From assembly GCF_028281565.1 (NCBI RefSeq), contig NZ_JANQJQ010000014.1, forward strand, positions 53,205 to 117,204: a stretch of DNA of 64,000 nt. The letters are read 5' to 3'. Below are positions 38,946-48,164 of this stretch, in pieces. Under the pieces are notes generated by a model. It saw nothing but the letters and a program-made list of their open reading frames with translations. It did not search any database and had not been told where the DNA came from. Origin of the DNA: Seonamhaeicola sp. (GTDB lineage Bacteria > Bacteroidota > Bacteroidia > Flavobacteriales > Flavobacteriaceae). Every line of letters begins with the position of its first letter. Within the stretch, counting starts at the first letter, position 1. A program made the position numbers and the translations under genes.

Positions 38946-41702
38946 ATGCATCAATTTAAATTTCTGATATGCTGTGTCCTATTGACTATGCTATCATGCA
39001 ACAAAACCAAAACTAACCTAGAAAGCAATGATTTCTATGCTTACCACACCAGCTTAAAAAAGTCTGATAAACCCCACGAACGCTATGAAGATTTAATTGT
39101 TAAATTAGGCATTGGCCAATTGGAATTTAGAATCGATAATGCCTACGCTCCCATATGGCGTGTTGGAGATAAAACCTTTCCTCTTGAAGACCTTTACCCT
39201 AATCGCGAAAAAGATGACAAATCAAGGTACAGCTATGTTAGATTATTGGAGGAATCTGATAATCAAATAGTAGTACACTACAGGCATACCCCCATGCTTT
39301 CCGGCATTTTTAAAAGCATTGATGAAAACCCGCTATACAAAGGCGGTATTACCGATGTGGTCCATGAGGTTTTTACAATTAATAAGGACTACTCCATAAT
39401 AAGAGAAATTAAAGATGCAACTGGAACGCGATATGAAGATTGGGTGCATCCAGATTTTGGTTCCCTACAAAAAATCCAACTAAAGCCAAACGGGATTGAT
39501 CACAGCGCGCTTAACCAAGGAAAGTTGGCACCTATTTACCCCAGAAAAGCTTTTGAAGGAAATCCTATAATTCACACAAGTCCAGAAAACGTTGCCCTAG
39601 CCATCAAATTTGATGACGGCATGAAGTTACACGAAGACAATACTCTGGAGTCTGTTTCGGGAACCCCATGTGATATTGAAGGTGTCTCTACTCATTATAC
39701 CAAAGGAATCTCAGGCACCGCCTTAGCTTTTGATGGCTATTATACGTCTGTTTCGTTACCCACCGATAAAACGCCTAAACTGAGTAAATCTTTTACTATT
39801 AGCGCTTGGGTAGCCCCTGATGCCTACCCCTATAATAATGCACCTATTATCCATCAATCAAAAGGTTGGGGGGCTGAAGGTTTCTATTTTGGATTAAACC
39901 CTTATGGTAAAATCATATTTAAAACTAATGGAGAGGAAGTGCAATCAAAGTCCAAAATAGATTTTGGCAAGTGGTCTTTTGTATCTGTTTCTGTTAGCAA
40001 GACGGAAGCTACACTATCTATTAATGGGAAGGTTGAAGCAACAAAATCACTCAAAACACCAATCAATTTCATAAGCGCTCCCATGCAAATAGGCATGAAC
40101 AATGAGTTGGACAGGGGGTCTGATTTTGTAAGAACCAATGATGAAAACATAGATTATTACATTGGTTTTCAAGGATTAATAGATGAAATCCTCATTCAAA
40201 ATATAGCCTTAGACAATAAAGCTATGGCCACCCTATTCAACAATACGAAACCCTCAAATTTCACATCTAGCTTAGCACTAAGTGTACTACCCGGACAAAG
40301 TGAAACAGGAAAGTTTGGAGCTTACTATGCCAACTTAACCCTTAATAATGCTTTATGGGATAATTTATGGCGAAATGTTGCAAACCCAGATATAGCCGTT
40401 GAGTTTGACGGTGTTAAGGGCTCGGTTAAATTTTGGCGTGGTACCAATTATGCATCAAATTGGATTAGCGACAATAACATTTGGATGGCCGATCAAAGTA
40501 CCGAAACTTGGGGACCTCATGGATGCTCTGAACACATGGCAGATAAACAAAATCGACAAAGCTTTGCAAGAATCATTGAAAACAGTCCGGCCAGGGCCAT
40601 CATTCATTGGAAATACCCTTGTGTAGATGTTGGATACATTAACAATAATGACGACACCAATTGGTCTGATGAATATTACTATGTCTATCCAGATGGAACT
40701 GCCGTTAGAAAGGTAAACTTCAATGGTAGAGGATTACCAGAAGATGAAGAGAGCGAGGACACCTTTTCGTATGAAGAAGAGGAAGAAGAAGGCGAAGAAG
40801 AAGCGCTTTCCGAATTTTCACTGGCCACAATGGCCTGGGGAGAAGAGATGAGCAAATACAGAGACAAATTTTATCATCCGGAAAACGACACCTGGAATGA
40901 AGAAAATATAGGAGCCAATGGCCCCGGATTCCAAGATGTACAAATACTGGTTTCACCTGGAATAAAAGCCCTGGATCTAGTTGGATTAAATGCTATGGAT
41001 GTTGCTAACTTAAATGGAGAGGTTCAGAAATTACAATGGGAGCTACCAAATAAGTCCCCATTCGTTCAAATTCATGATGCATCCATTGAATTAATAAAAA
41101 CAAAATCGGAATACAGAACATTTGAAGTATTTCAGGGTGGCTATATTACGCCCTGGGGCCTTGCCGAGAATTCTGCCTACACCGATGATCCTTTTGCCGG
41201 ACCATGGAACCACTGGCCGGTAAACCTTCTGCCCTCTGATGGACGCTACGCTATTGGTAACGATCGCATCGGACATTTTGCAATCGGAGCGAATGACTTC
41301 TTACCAGCCGTTGGTGCCATGGTGCTTCACGGGATGACCAATCAAAATATAGAAACATTAGTGCCCTTGGCCAGATCATGGAAATTACCTCCGTCTATAG
41401 AACATATTTCTGGCGCTTCCTCTGTTACTTATTCTAAAGAACAAAAAGCTTTCTTAGTGGAATCTACAGGTGATAGCGTTCATTTTGAAATAATGGCTTC
41501 AGAAAAGCAGCCTGTAGTTCATCCAGCCTTTGTCATCTCTAATTGGAACGGCAATTTCAATATAAAGGTAAATGGAGAAACCATAGATACCAATAACTTA
41601 AAATCGGGTATAGAAAGAGATACCAATGGTAACATGAGATTGGTTGTATGGCTTAAATATCACAGTGACAATCCGGTATCGATTGATATTGAAAAATCAT
41701 AA
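38946..41702 (+). CDS. LamG-domain-containing lipoprotein, putative novel carbohydrate-active enzyme (paralogue of 49236-51311)
   Basis: Lipobox LSCNKT; LamG-like middle (FTISAWVAPDAYPYNNAPIIHQSKGWGAEGFYFGL...DEILIQNIALD); conserved downstream block FWRGTNY...WMADQSTETWGPHGCSEHMADKQNR...DEYYYVYPDGTAVR...NHWPVNLLPSDGRYAIGNDR. Confidence 0.75.
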   Translation: MHQFKFLICCVLLTMLSCNKTKTNLESNDFYAYHTSLKKSDKPHERYEDLIVKLGIGQLEFRIDNAYAPIWRVGDKTFPLEDLYPNREKDDKSRYSYVRLLEESDNQIVVHYRHTPMLSGIFKSIDENPLYKGGITDVVHEVFTINKDYSIIREIKDATGTRYEDWVHPDFGSLQKIQLKPNGIDHSALNQGKLAPIYPRKAFEGNPIIHTSPENVALAIKFDDGMKLHEDNTLESVSGTPCDIEGVSTHYTKGISGTALAFDGYYTSVSLPTDKTPKLSKSFTISAWVAPDAYPYNNAPIIHQSKGWGAEGFYFGLNPYGKIIFKTNGEEVQSKSKIDFGKWSFVSVSVSKTEATLSINGKVEATKSLKTPINFISAPMQIGMNNELDRGSDFVRTNDENIDYYIGFQGLIDEILIQNIALDNKAMATLFNNTKPSNFTSSLALSVLPGQSETGKFGAYYANLTLNNALWDNLWRNVANPDIAVEFDGVKGSVKFWRGTNYASNWISDNNIWMADQSTETWGPHGCSEHMADKQNRQSFARIIENSPARAIIHWKYPCVDVGYINNNDDTNWSDEYYYVYPDGTAVRKVNFNGRGLPEDEESEDTFSYEEEEEEGEEEALSEFSLATMAWGEEMSKYRDKFYHPENDTWNEENIGANGPGFQDVQILVSPGIKALDLVGLNAMDVANLNGEVQKLQWELPNKSPFVQIHDASIELIKTKSEYRTFEVFQGGYITPWGLAENSAYTDDPFAGPWNHWPVNLLPSDGRYAIGNDRIGHFAIGANDFLPAVGAMVLHGMTNQNIETLVPLARSWKLPPSIEHISGASSVTYSKEQKAFLVESTGDSVHFEIMASEKQPVVHPAFVISNWNGNFNIKVNGETIDTNNLKSGIERDTNGNMRLVVWLKYHSDNPVSIDIEKS

Positions 41703-41735
41703 CATGATAACAGACAAATAATCAACGGGACCTCT

Positions 41736-43448
41736 ATGACATCTAAGCCTAAATGTTTCTGGTTACATATGACTTTTTTCATACTGTATGCCTTTACTTC
41801 CCAAGCACAGGAAACGGGCAAATGGGGCGACCAAGGTAATGGCTTATTCAGAAATCCAATCATAGCGGGAGATTACAGTGACCCCGACCCCATTCGTGTT
41901 GGTACGGATTATTATATGGCAGCTTCTACATTTGAATCTTACCCCGGACTTACCATACTGCATTCAAAAGATTTAGTAAACTGGGAATATTCCGGAAGTG
42001 TTTTTAACAATTTAGCAGATATAAATAAAGATTTTAGATGGGATAAGATGAACAAATATGGTGATGGTATCTTTGCACCTTCTTTGCGTTACCACAATGG
42101 TAAGTTCTGGGTATTTGTTAACTTTTTTGGTGATGGGTTTTTTATGGCCACTGCAGACCATCCTTCAAAGGATTGGGAAATCCATCAAATAAAAGATAAA
42201 AATGGAAAGCCTTTAAGAACAACCAACTGGACCGACCCCTGTCCGTTTTGGGACGATAATGGAAAAGCTTATTTAGCATCCAGTCGTGTTGGCGAACAAT
42301 GGTTTGGTTACCTTTTTGAGATGACCCCTGACGGCAAACAATTATTGGATGCAGATGTGGCACATATGAATTTAGAGGACATTAAATACAATTACCCAAA
42401 AGGAGGCACTTTGTTTTCTCCATTTCAATCTACTGAAGGCAATAAAATATATAAACGCAATGGTTTTTATTATTTAGTACATATTGAATTCTTGCCGGAT
42501 GGCCAAGGTTGTGGCACTTACTTCATGCGTTCAAAACATATATACGGTACTAAAGACGATGGTACACCGGGTAGACCTGGCGATATTGGCAAATACGAAA
42601 TCTACAAAATTGGAAATGACGATTGCGAAGGCGTTAACCAAGAATTCCCAGGTCAGGGCGGCCTTGTTGACACCCCAGATGGACGTTGGTTTTGGATTGG
42701 GCAATTCAATAGAATTAATACCGATAAATATAGAGTCCCGCATTTAGTTCCTGTAACCTGGATCCATGATTGGCCCGTATTTGGTTCTAATGTAAAAAAT
42801 GGTAAAGGCCACATGCTCTGGGAAATGGAAAAACCCATTAAAGGATTTCCAATTGTTTATCCATACATCAATGATGATTTTAATGAGCCCACCTTAAATC
42901 CCATTTGGCAATGGAATCATGTTCCAAATAATAAAAAATGGTCATTAACAGAAAAAGAGGGTTATTTAAGGCTGCACGCCAGCAAAGCTAGTACATTTTA
43001 CAAAGCTCCAAATACATTGCTACAGAGGCACTTTAAAAGCGATAGCACCTTTACTACTATTAAGATACAATTTGATGGTATCGTAAATGGTCAAAAAGCA
43101 GGTCTGGCCCACTTCACCGGAGGTGAAAATTATGCCCATCTGGGAGTAGAAAAAAAAGGGGATAATCGCTTTCTTTTTTATGAGCATGATGAGCAAATCA
43201 CAGAAATAAAGGCATTGAAAGCGCATCAAAATACCCTATATCTTAAAACGAAACTGGGTATGGATAACATCACCCATTGGTTCTATAGTTTTGATGGCAG
43301 TAATTATATAAAAATCAAAAACACATATTCCATAGAAGCTAAAGGTTTTCGTGGCGATATGGTTGGTGTGTATAGTTACAATACGAAATCAGATTCAGGT
43401 TATATTGACTTGGACTGGTTTATATACGAGGTAAATAACAAGCCTTAA
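41736..43448 (+). CDS. GH43-family glycoside hydrolase with C-terminal beta-sandwich (DUF1349-like) domain
   Basis: NPIIAGDYSDPDPIRVGTDYYMAASTFESYPGLTILHSKDLVNWEYSG; APSLRYHNGKFWVFVNFFGDGFFMATADHP; WTDPCPFWDDNGKAYLA; secretion signal. Confidence 0.92.
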   Translation: MTSKPKCFWLHMTFFILYAFTSQAQETGKWGDQGNGLFRNPIIAGDYSDPDPIRVGTDYYMAASTFESYPGLTILHSKDLVNWEYSGSVFNNLADINKDFRWDKMNKYGDGIFAPSLRYHNGKFWVFVNFFGDGFFMATADHPSKDWEIHQIKDKNGKPLRTTNWTDPCPFWDDNGKAYLASSRVGEQWFGYLFEMTPDGKQLLDADVAHMNLEDIKYNYPKGGTLFSPFQSTEGNKIYKRNGFYYLVHIEFLPDGQGCGTYFMRSKHIYGTKDDGTPGRPGDIGKYEIYKIGNDDCEGVNQEFPGQGGLVDTPDGRWFWIGQFNRINTDKYRVPHLVPVTWIHDWPVFGSNVKNGKGHMLWEMEKPIKGFPIVYPYINDDFNEPTLNPIWQWNHVPNNKKWSLTEKEGYLRLHASKASTFYKAPNTLLQRHFKSDSTFTTIKIQFDGIVNGQKAGLAHFTGGENYAHLGVEKKGDNRFLFYEHDEQITEIKALKAHQNTLYLKTKLGMDNITHWFYSFDGSNYIKIKNTYSIEAKGFRGDMVGVYSYNTKSDSGYIDLDWFIYEVNNKP

Positions 43449-43505
43449 TTGTAACTAAAAGATTTAGTGAAATACTTACTTCTAAACTATTTAAAATAAA
43501 CCTTT

Positions 43506-44786
43506 ATGAAAACTTTTAATTCATTTACAGGTGCCAATACCTTTAAAGGAGATTTATGTATCATGTTGATATTATTGGTCTGTACCTTAAGTCTTGGTTT
43601 TGCTCAACAAAGTTCAATAAAAAACATCATTTATGTCAACTCTAGTTTGAGCGCTAATGGGGATGGTTCCTCTTGGAAGACGGCATACAACTCTTTAGAA
43701 ACTGCCTTATTACGAGCGAGTATAAAATCTGAAATTTGGGTAGCAAAAGGCATTTATTATCCAGAAAGAAAAGTTACCGGAAAAGATAACCGAGATCGCA
43801 GTTTTCACCTAAAAAATAACGTCACCCTTTTAGGCGGGTTTAATGGCACGGAGGAGACAAGGAATCAAAGAAATTGGAAAATAAACATAACCACACTAAG
43901 TGGAGATTTAAATCAAGATGATGAATCGGCTCAAAACCTTAGTGACAATGCTTACCATGTGGTTACCGGTAATGGAACCAACCAAACTGCTGTTATTGAT
44001 GGTTTTACTATTTCCGGAGGTAATGCTGACCAAGATGAATGGCCCAATGACGGCGGTGGCGGTATTAATATTGAGGAAGGAAGTCCAACAATTAAAAATT
44101 GTACCATTACCAATAACCGAGCCTTTGCTGATGGCGGTGGCATTCGCGTTTGGGGAGATTCTAACCCCTCTATTAGTTTTTGTTTGTTTATAAAAAACGA
44201 ATCCGTTCAGGAAGGTGGCGGCCTTATGAATGGCCCCGGAAGCCATACTAAAGTATTCAACTGTATTTTTAGAAACAATAAGACAGGCGAAGACGGTGCA
44301 GGCATGTATAATAACGAAACGACCCATCAGGTCATAGTCAATTGTCTTTTTTATGACAATGAAGCAACATTGACTGGCGGAGGCATGTATAATGTTAATG
44401 GCAGCGCTCCTTTAATAGTTAACTGTACTTTTGCTAATAACACTGCCAAAGAAGTTGGAGGTGGCATGAGCAACAGGGATAGCAACCCTATACTAAGAAA
44501 CTGTATACTTTGGGGAAATAAGGCACCTAAAAACTTTGAGATAAACAATTTAAGATCTACTCCAGATATTGCTTATAGCATCATATCCGGAGGTTATAAC
44601 GGTATGAAGATTATAGATGTTGACCCTGAATTTTCTGATAATAGATTTGAGCTATCAAATAACTCTCCAGCCATCGATTCAGGAATTAATGAAGTCTTTC
44701 CAAATGACATCTCAATTGATTTAAATGGAAATAGTAGAATCAATGATAACATCATTGATTTAGGGGCTTATGAGTTCTATAAATAA
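43506..44786 (+). CDS. Secreted right-handed beta-helix protein (choice-of-anchor-Q / Pbp-like repeats)
   Basis: IIYVNSSLSANGDGSSWKTAYNSLETAL; repeated coils SPTIKNCTITNNRAFADGGGI, NPSISFCLFIKNESVQEGGGL, HTKVFNCIFRNNKTGEDGAGM, HQVIVNCLFYDNEATLTGGGM, APLIVNCTFANNTAKEVGGGM; C-terminal RINDNIIDLGAYEF. Confidence 0.85.
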   Translation: MKTFNSFTGANTFKGDLCIMLILLVCTLSLGFAQQSSIKNIIYVNSSLSANGDGSSWKTAYNSLETALLRASIKSEIWVAKGIYYPERKVTGKDNRDRSFHLKNNVTLLGGFNGTEETRNQRNWKINITTLSGDLNQDDESAQNLSDNAYHVVTGNGTNQTAVIDGFTISGGNADQDEWPNDGGGGINIEEGSPTIKNCTITNNRAFADGGGIRVWGDSNPSISFCLFIKNESVQEGGGLMNGPGSHTKVFNCIFRNNKTGEDGAGMYNNETTHQVIVNCLFYDNEATLTGGGMYNVNGSAPLIVNCTFANNTAKEVGGGMSNRDSNPILRNCILWGNKAPKNFEINNLRSTPDIAYSIISGGYNGMKIIDVDPEFSDNRFELSNNSPAIDSGINEVFPNDISIDLNGNSRINDNIIDLGAYEFYK

Positions 44787-44908
44787 ACTGTTTCCCCAAT
44801 AACTTTTCCCCCTTATTATTAACAATTATTCATGGCCTATAAGTCGGCAAAAAAAAATAAATTTTTAGGTAGGGTAATTCTAAACGCTGTTGTTATAAAT
44901 ACAAGAGG

Positions 44909-44924
44909 GCCTGAGAAGTCAGGC
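44909..44924. terminator. Hairpin between convergent genes (weak terminator candidate)
   Basis: GCCTGA-GAAG-TCAGGC followed by ATTTCATAGGTTTTTT on the + strand. Confidence 0.35.
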
Positions 44925-45090
44925 ATTTCATAGGTTTTTTGATATTTGGTTAGTTAGTGAGGTACTATATAGGTGAATTAAAAGTTTGCCTATATTAGTA
45001 CCCCTAATTTTTAATAAGTCTTACTCGCCTTATAAAATTCAAAATAAGGTTATTAACATTACTAAAGCATACTATCCTGATTAATTTTAC

Positions 45091-46044
45091 TTATTTGCCC
45101 AAGGAACCTACTTTGAGACTTATATTTCTCTTAATAAATTTTAAATCTTTCTCTATAGCTCTTAAGACAGATTTGGGCTCTAAAGTTAATTTTCTATCTC
45201 CGTGTTCAGCGCCTCCTAACGGATACTCCAAGTGAAGCGTAATATTTCCCTGAATCTGTAAATTTTCAAGAAGCTTAGAATAAGTATCAAAATCTACATC
45301 TCCATGACCCAATGGAACATTTTCAACATGAACGCCATCTTTGGTAGTTTCCCAAACAAAATCTTTTATGTCTAGAGATTTCACATACTTATGTATGGCC
45401 TTTAAATCTGTTGTCCAAGAATTGAACCCCTCCAGAGAGGCATGGCGCACATCATATCTTATCCCCAACCATTTTGGTTTAATACTGTTATAAACTTCCC
45501 TAATATCCCAAACAGAAGCCCCAAAATCATCCCCACTATGATTTTGATAGTCAGCACGAATATTATACGTTCCACATAATCTATCCAATGCCGATAATTT
45601 TTCTCCTATTCGTGTCAAATTAAGCTCTAAACTAAGGTTTTCTTCAAAATGATACCATCCCAATCTTAACTGTTTAATTCCCAAATTAGCAGCAGTTTTT
45701 ATTATTTGTATAGTCTGTTTATCATTAGCATCAGTAATGGCAGTAGTTATTGTATCTATAATTAACCCTTCCGCTCTTATAGCTTCTACGGCTTTTGGAA
45801 GTTGCTCTTCAACCTCCTGGGGCTCAACATGACCACCAGGCCTAACGGTAAGATCAACACCATCAAACCCTAGGTTTTTTGCTACCTTGGCCATTTCTGA
45901 AAAATGCAACCATTGAAGATGTTTTGAAAAGATGTATACCCTACGTTCTTTGAATTGGCCTTTAGTAAACCTCCAATTGGGAAATCCAATAAAAACCAAA
46001 CTTGAGGCACAAACAGTATGCTTTATAAAATCTCTTCGTCTCAT
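45091..46044 (-). CDS. Tat-exported xylose-isomerase-like TIM barrel (sugar phosphate isomerase/epimerase family)
   Basis: Twin-arginine N-terminus MRRRDFIKHTVCASSLVFIGFPNW; TIM-barrel motifs GFDGVDLTVRPGGHV, RADYQNHSGDDFG, GIRYDVRHA, LDIKDFVW, LHLEYPLGG. ATG at 46044 preferred over the TTG at 46077. Confidence 0.85.
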   Translation of the reverse strand: MRRRDFIKHTVCASSLVFIGFPNWRFTKGQFKERRVYIFSKHLQWLHFSEMAKVAKNLGFDGVDLTVRPGGHVEPQEVEEQLPKAVEAIRAEGLIIDTITTAITDANDKQTIQIIKTAANLGIKQLRLGWYHFEENLSLELNLTRIGEKLSALDRLCGTYNIRADYQNHSGDDFGASVWDIREVYNSIKPKWLGIRYDVRHASLEGFNSWTTDLKAIHKYVKSLDIKDFVWETTKDGVHVENVPLGHGDVDFDTYSKLLENLQIQGNITLHLEYPLGGAEHGDRKLTLEPKSVLRAIEKDLKFIKRNISLKVGSLGK

Positions 46045-46063
46045 TGGTTTTAGGAATTTTCGA

Positions 46064-46528
46064 TTACGTTTTTTCAAAAAATGAATCTAATCCTGTTTTA
46101 TTACTTGTGGGAAATAAAACGAGCATACCTAGTGTCAACAGCTCTATTAAAATTGGATTTACAATCTGTGCAGTACCTAAAGAAAAGCTGCATAAATAAT
46201 ATAACAACAACAAAAGTAGCCCAAAATGTTTGATGGGCTTTGACAAAATTCCCAGAACCAATGAAAACCCCACAATAATCTGTCCCCAAGGGTTTATAAT
46301 ATTTGTAATTCCTAGTAGTATATCATTCTCGCTAATAGAATGAAACAAAGGAGAGAACATATTATTGGATTGTTCTAGAAAAGCCTTTGCAGACCAACTT
46401 TGTTGGAATGCTTTTTCCAAACCTTCATGTAAAAAATGCCAGCCAATAGCTATTCTAAGTCCTGTAAGCACGATGAGTTCAAGGTTTGAGTATACTTTGG
46501 TCCTGGATTCTAAAAAAAGGGGATTCAT
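46064..46528 (-). CDS. DoxX-family membrane protein
   Basis: LELIVLTGLRIAIGWHFLHEGLEKAFQQSWSAKAFLEQ...GIINPWGQIIVGFSLVLGILSKPIKHFGLLLLLLYYL-type pattern; four hydrophobic helices. Confidence 0.85.
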   Translation of the reverse strand: MNPLFLESRTKVYSNLELIVLTGLRIAIGWHFLHEGLEKAFQQSWSAKAFLEQSNNMFSPLFHSISENDILLGITNIINPWGQIIVGFSLVLGILSKPIKHFGLLLLLLYYLCSFSLGTAQIVNPILIELLTLGMLVLFPTSNKTGLDSFFEKT

Positions 46529-46547
46529 GCCTCTAAGCCTTTATCAA

Positions 46548-48119
46548 TTATATCATTATTACTTTTTCTTCGGTTTCATCCCAATCCACACGTTTCCCAT
46601 TTTGATAAGCTAGGTTCCCCATAATAAAGGTAACAGACTCCTCAAAACCAGCTTGTATATCGCAACTAACTTTAGTTCCATATCTAATGGCATCTATCCA
46701 TTCCTTTACATGAAGATACGTTGAATCTACTATAACACCACCATCTAAAGTTGTTCCAAGGCCTCTGGACTTATAATAATTTGCTGTTGCTCCAGAAATA
46801 CCATCTACCTTCTCCACTTCAAACGGAAAAGTATATATAGGGGCTCCTTCTTTTCGTTGTAGATTCATATAAGCTTCATTATATAAATCAGGGAAAACAT
46901 GTACCTCTGCTCCAATTTCCATTTGCGCCTTGGTTCCTAATAAGTGTATTCCACGGTCAAATCTACTTTTTAGGGTACAATCATAGGTAAGCGTGAGGCC
47001 TTTATCCGGATAGTTATAAATTACGTTATAAGAATCAGGGATATCCCTAGGGTCTTTAAAATAATAATTACCCCCTAAGGCTACAGCAGATTTTGGAATG
47101 CCAACACCTAAAACTTGATTTACACCATCGAAAGCATGTGTAAATTGGTTTCCTCCCGGTCCAGTACCAAAATCAAAATACTTCTGCCAATTAAAAAACT
47201 TGTCTAAATCAAAAGGCACCTTACCTGTATTTCTGATATACTCTTTCCAATTTACATTTGAAGCATTGGCTTTTGGGTCAATGCCTCTTATCCAGGCGCC
47301 AAAATCACTATTTCTATCGGTATAGGTTTCAATAGCCGAAACCGTACCAATAACACCCTGATCCAGTAATTGTTTGGCCTTTATGTAACTAGCTTGTTGT
47401 CTGTTTTGGTGCCCTAACTGAAAAACAACCTTACTTTGCTGAATAGCTTTGCGTAATGCTACTGCTTCCTCAATAGTGCGAGTCATTGGTTTTTCACAAT
47501 AAACATGAACGCCTCGTTTTGAAGCTTCTATGGCTATTTCGGCATGCCACAAATCTGCTGTTGCAATCATAATGGCATCTATACGATCATTATTTAGCAT
47601 GTCTCTATAAGTAGGATAAATTATAGGTGGTGTCACCTTTACAATTTTTCCACCAATCAATTTCTTGCTTCCAATTTTAGCACCGCGCTCTGCTCTAAGC
47701 GAGTACAAATCGCATACTCCCACAATTTCTACGTTCAAGTCTTCTTGCACTTTCATTTCCTCAAGAGTATAAGGATCTTCGGCTATTAATTCATCATCAA
47801 TATAGCCCAAAGATCGCATCAGATCCGGACCGCGCCATCCTAGTCCAACCACCCCAATACGAAGTGTCTTAGCATCCCCTATTGGCTTGAGCTGCTTTTC
47901 TTTTTCTACCTCATCAAAATCAAGTCCAAGTTTCTTAAGCGCCTCTAAATAGTTGTCTGAATTACCGCTGTCTTGTACCTGACCAAAGTGCTGAAAAAAC
48001 AATCCTAAAAAAGGTAGTCCAATCAGTCCCTTTATCAAGTTTCTGCGTTTGGTATTTCCAACGGTAACCTTTGGTGTAGCTTCTTGATACGTCTCTTCTG
48101 ATTGAGATTGTTTTTCCAT
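46548..48119 (-). CDS. Tat-type Gfo/Idh/MocA-family oxidoreductase
   Basis: Twin-arginine segment TKRRNLIKGLIGLPFLGLFFQHFG; Rossmann IGVVGLGWRGPDLM; signature VYCEKPMTRTIEEAVALRKAI. Confidence 0.92.
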   Translation of the reverse strand: MEKQSQSEETYQEATPKVTVGNTKRRNLIKGLIGLPFLGLFFQHFGQVQDSGNSDNYLEALKKLGLDFDEVEKEKQLKPIGDAKTLRIGVVGLGWRGPDLMRSLGYIDDELIAEDPYTLEEMKVQEDLNVEIVGVCDLYSLRAERGAKIGSKKLIGGKIVKVTPPIIYPTYRDMLNNDRIDAIMIATADLWHAEIAIEASKRGVHVYCEKPMTRTIEEAVALRKAIQQSKVVFQLGHQNRQQASYIKAKQLLDQGVIGTVSAIETYTDRNSDFGAWIRGIDPKANASNVNWKEYIRNTGKVPFDLDKFFNWQKYFDFGTGPGGNQFTHAFDGVNQVLGVGIPKSAVALGGNYYFKDPRDIPDSYNVIYNYPDKGLTLTYDCTLKSRFDRGIHLLGTKAQMEIGAEVHVFPDLYNEAYMNLQRKEGAPIYTFPFEVEKVDGISGATANYYKSRGLGTTLDGGVIVDSTYLHVKEWIDAIRYGTKVSCDIQAGFEESVTFIMGNLAYQNGKRVDWDETEEKVIMI

Positions 48120-48164
48120 AGTTTTCTAAAACAGTTTACTTTATGCTAAAACTTTAAAAACAGA

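Noticed and set aside
46064-46077. Apparent gene overlap between DoxX and the isomerase-like gene
   Set aside because: Position 46077 is a TTG start; ATG at 46044 (MRRRDFIK) removes the overlap and gives a better Tat signal.
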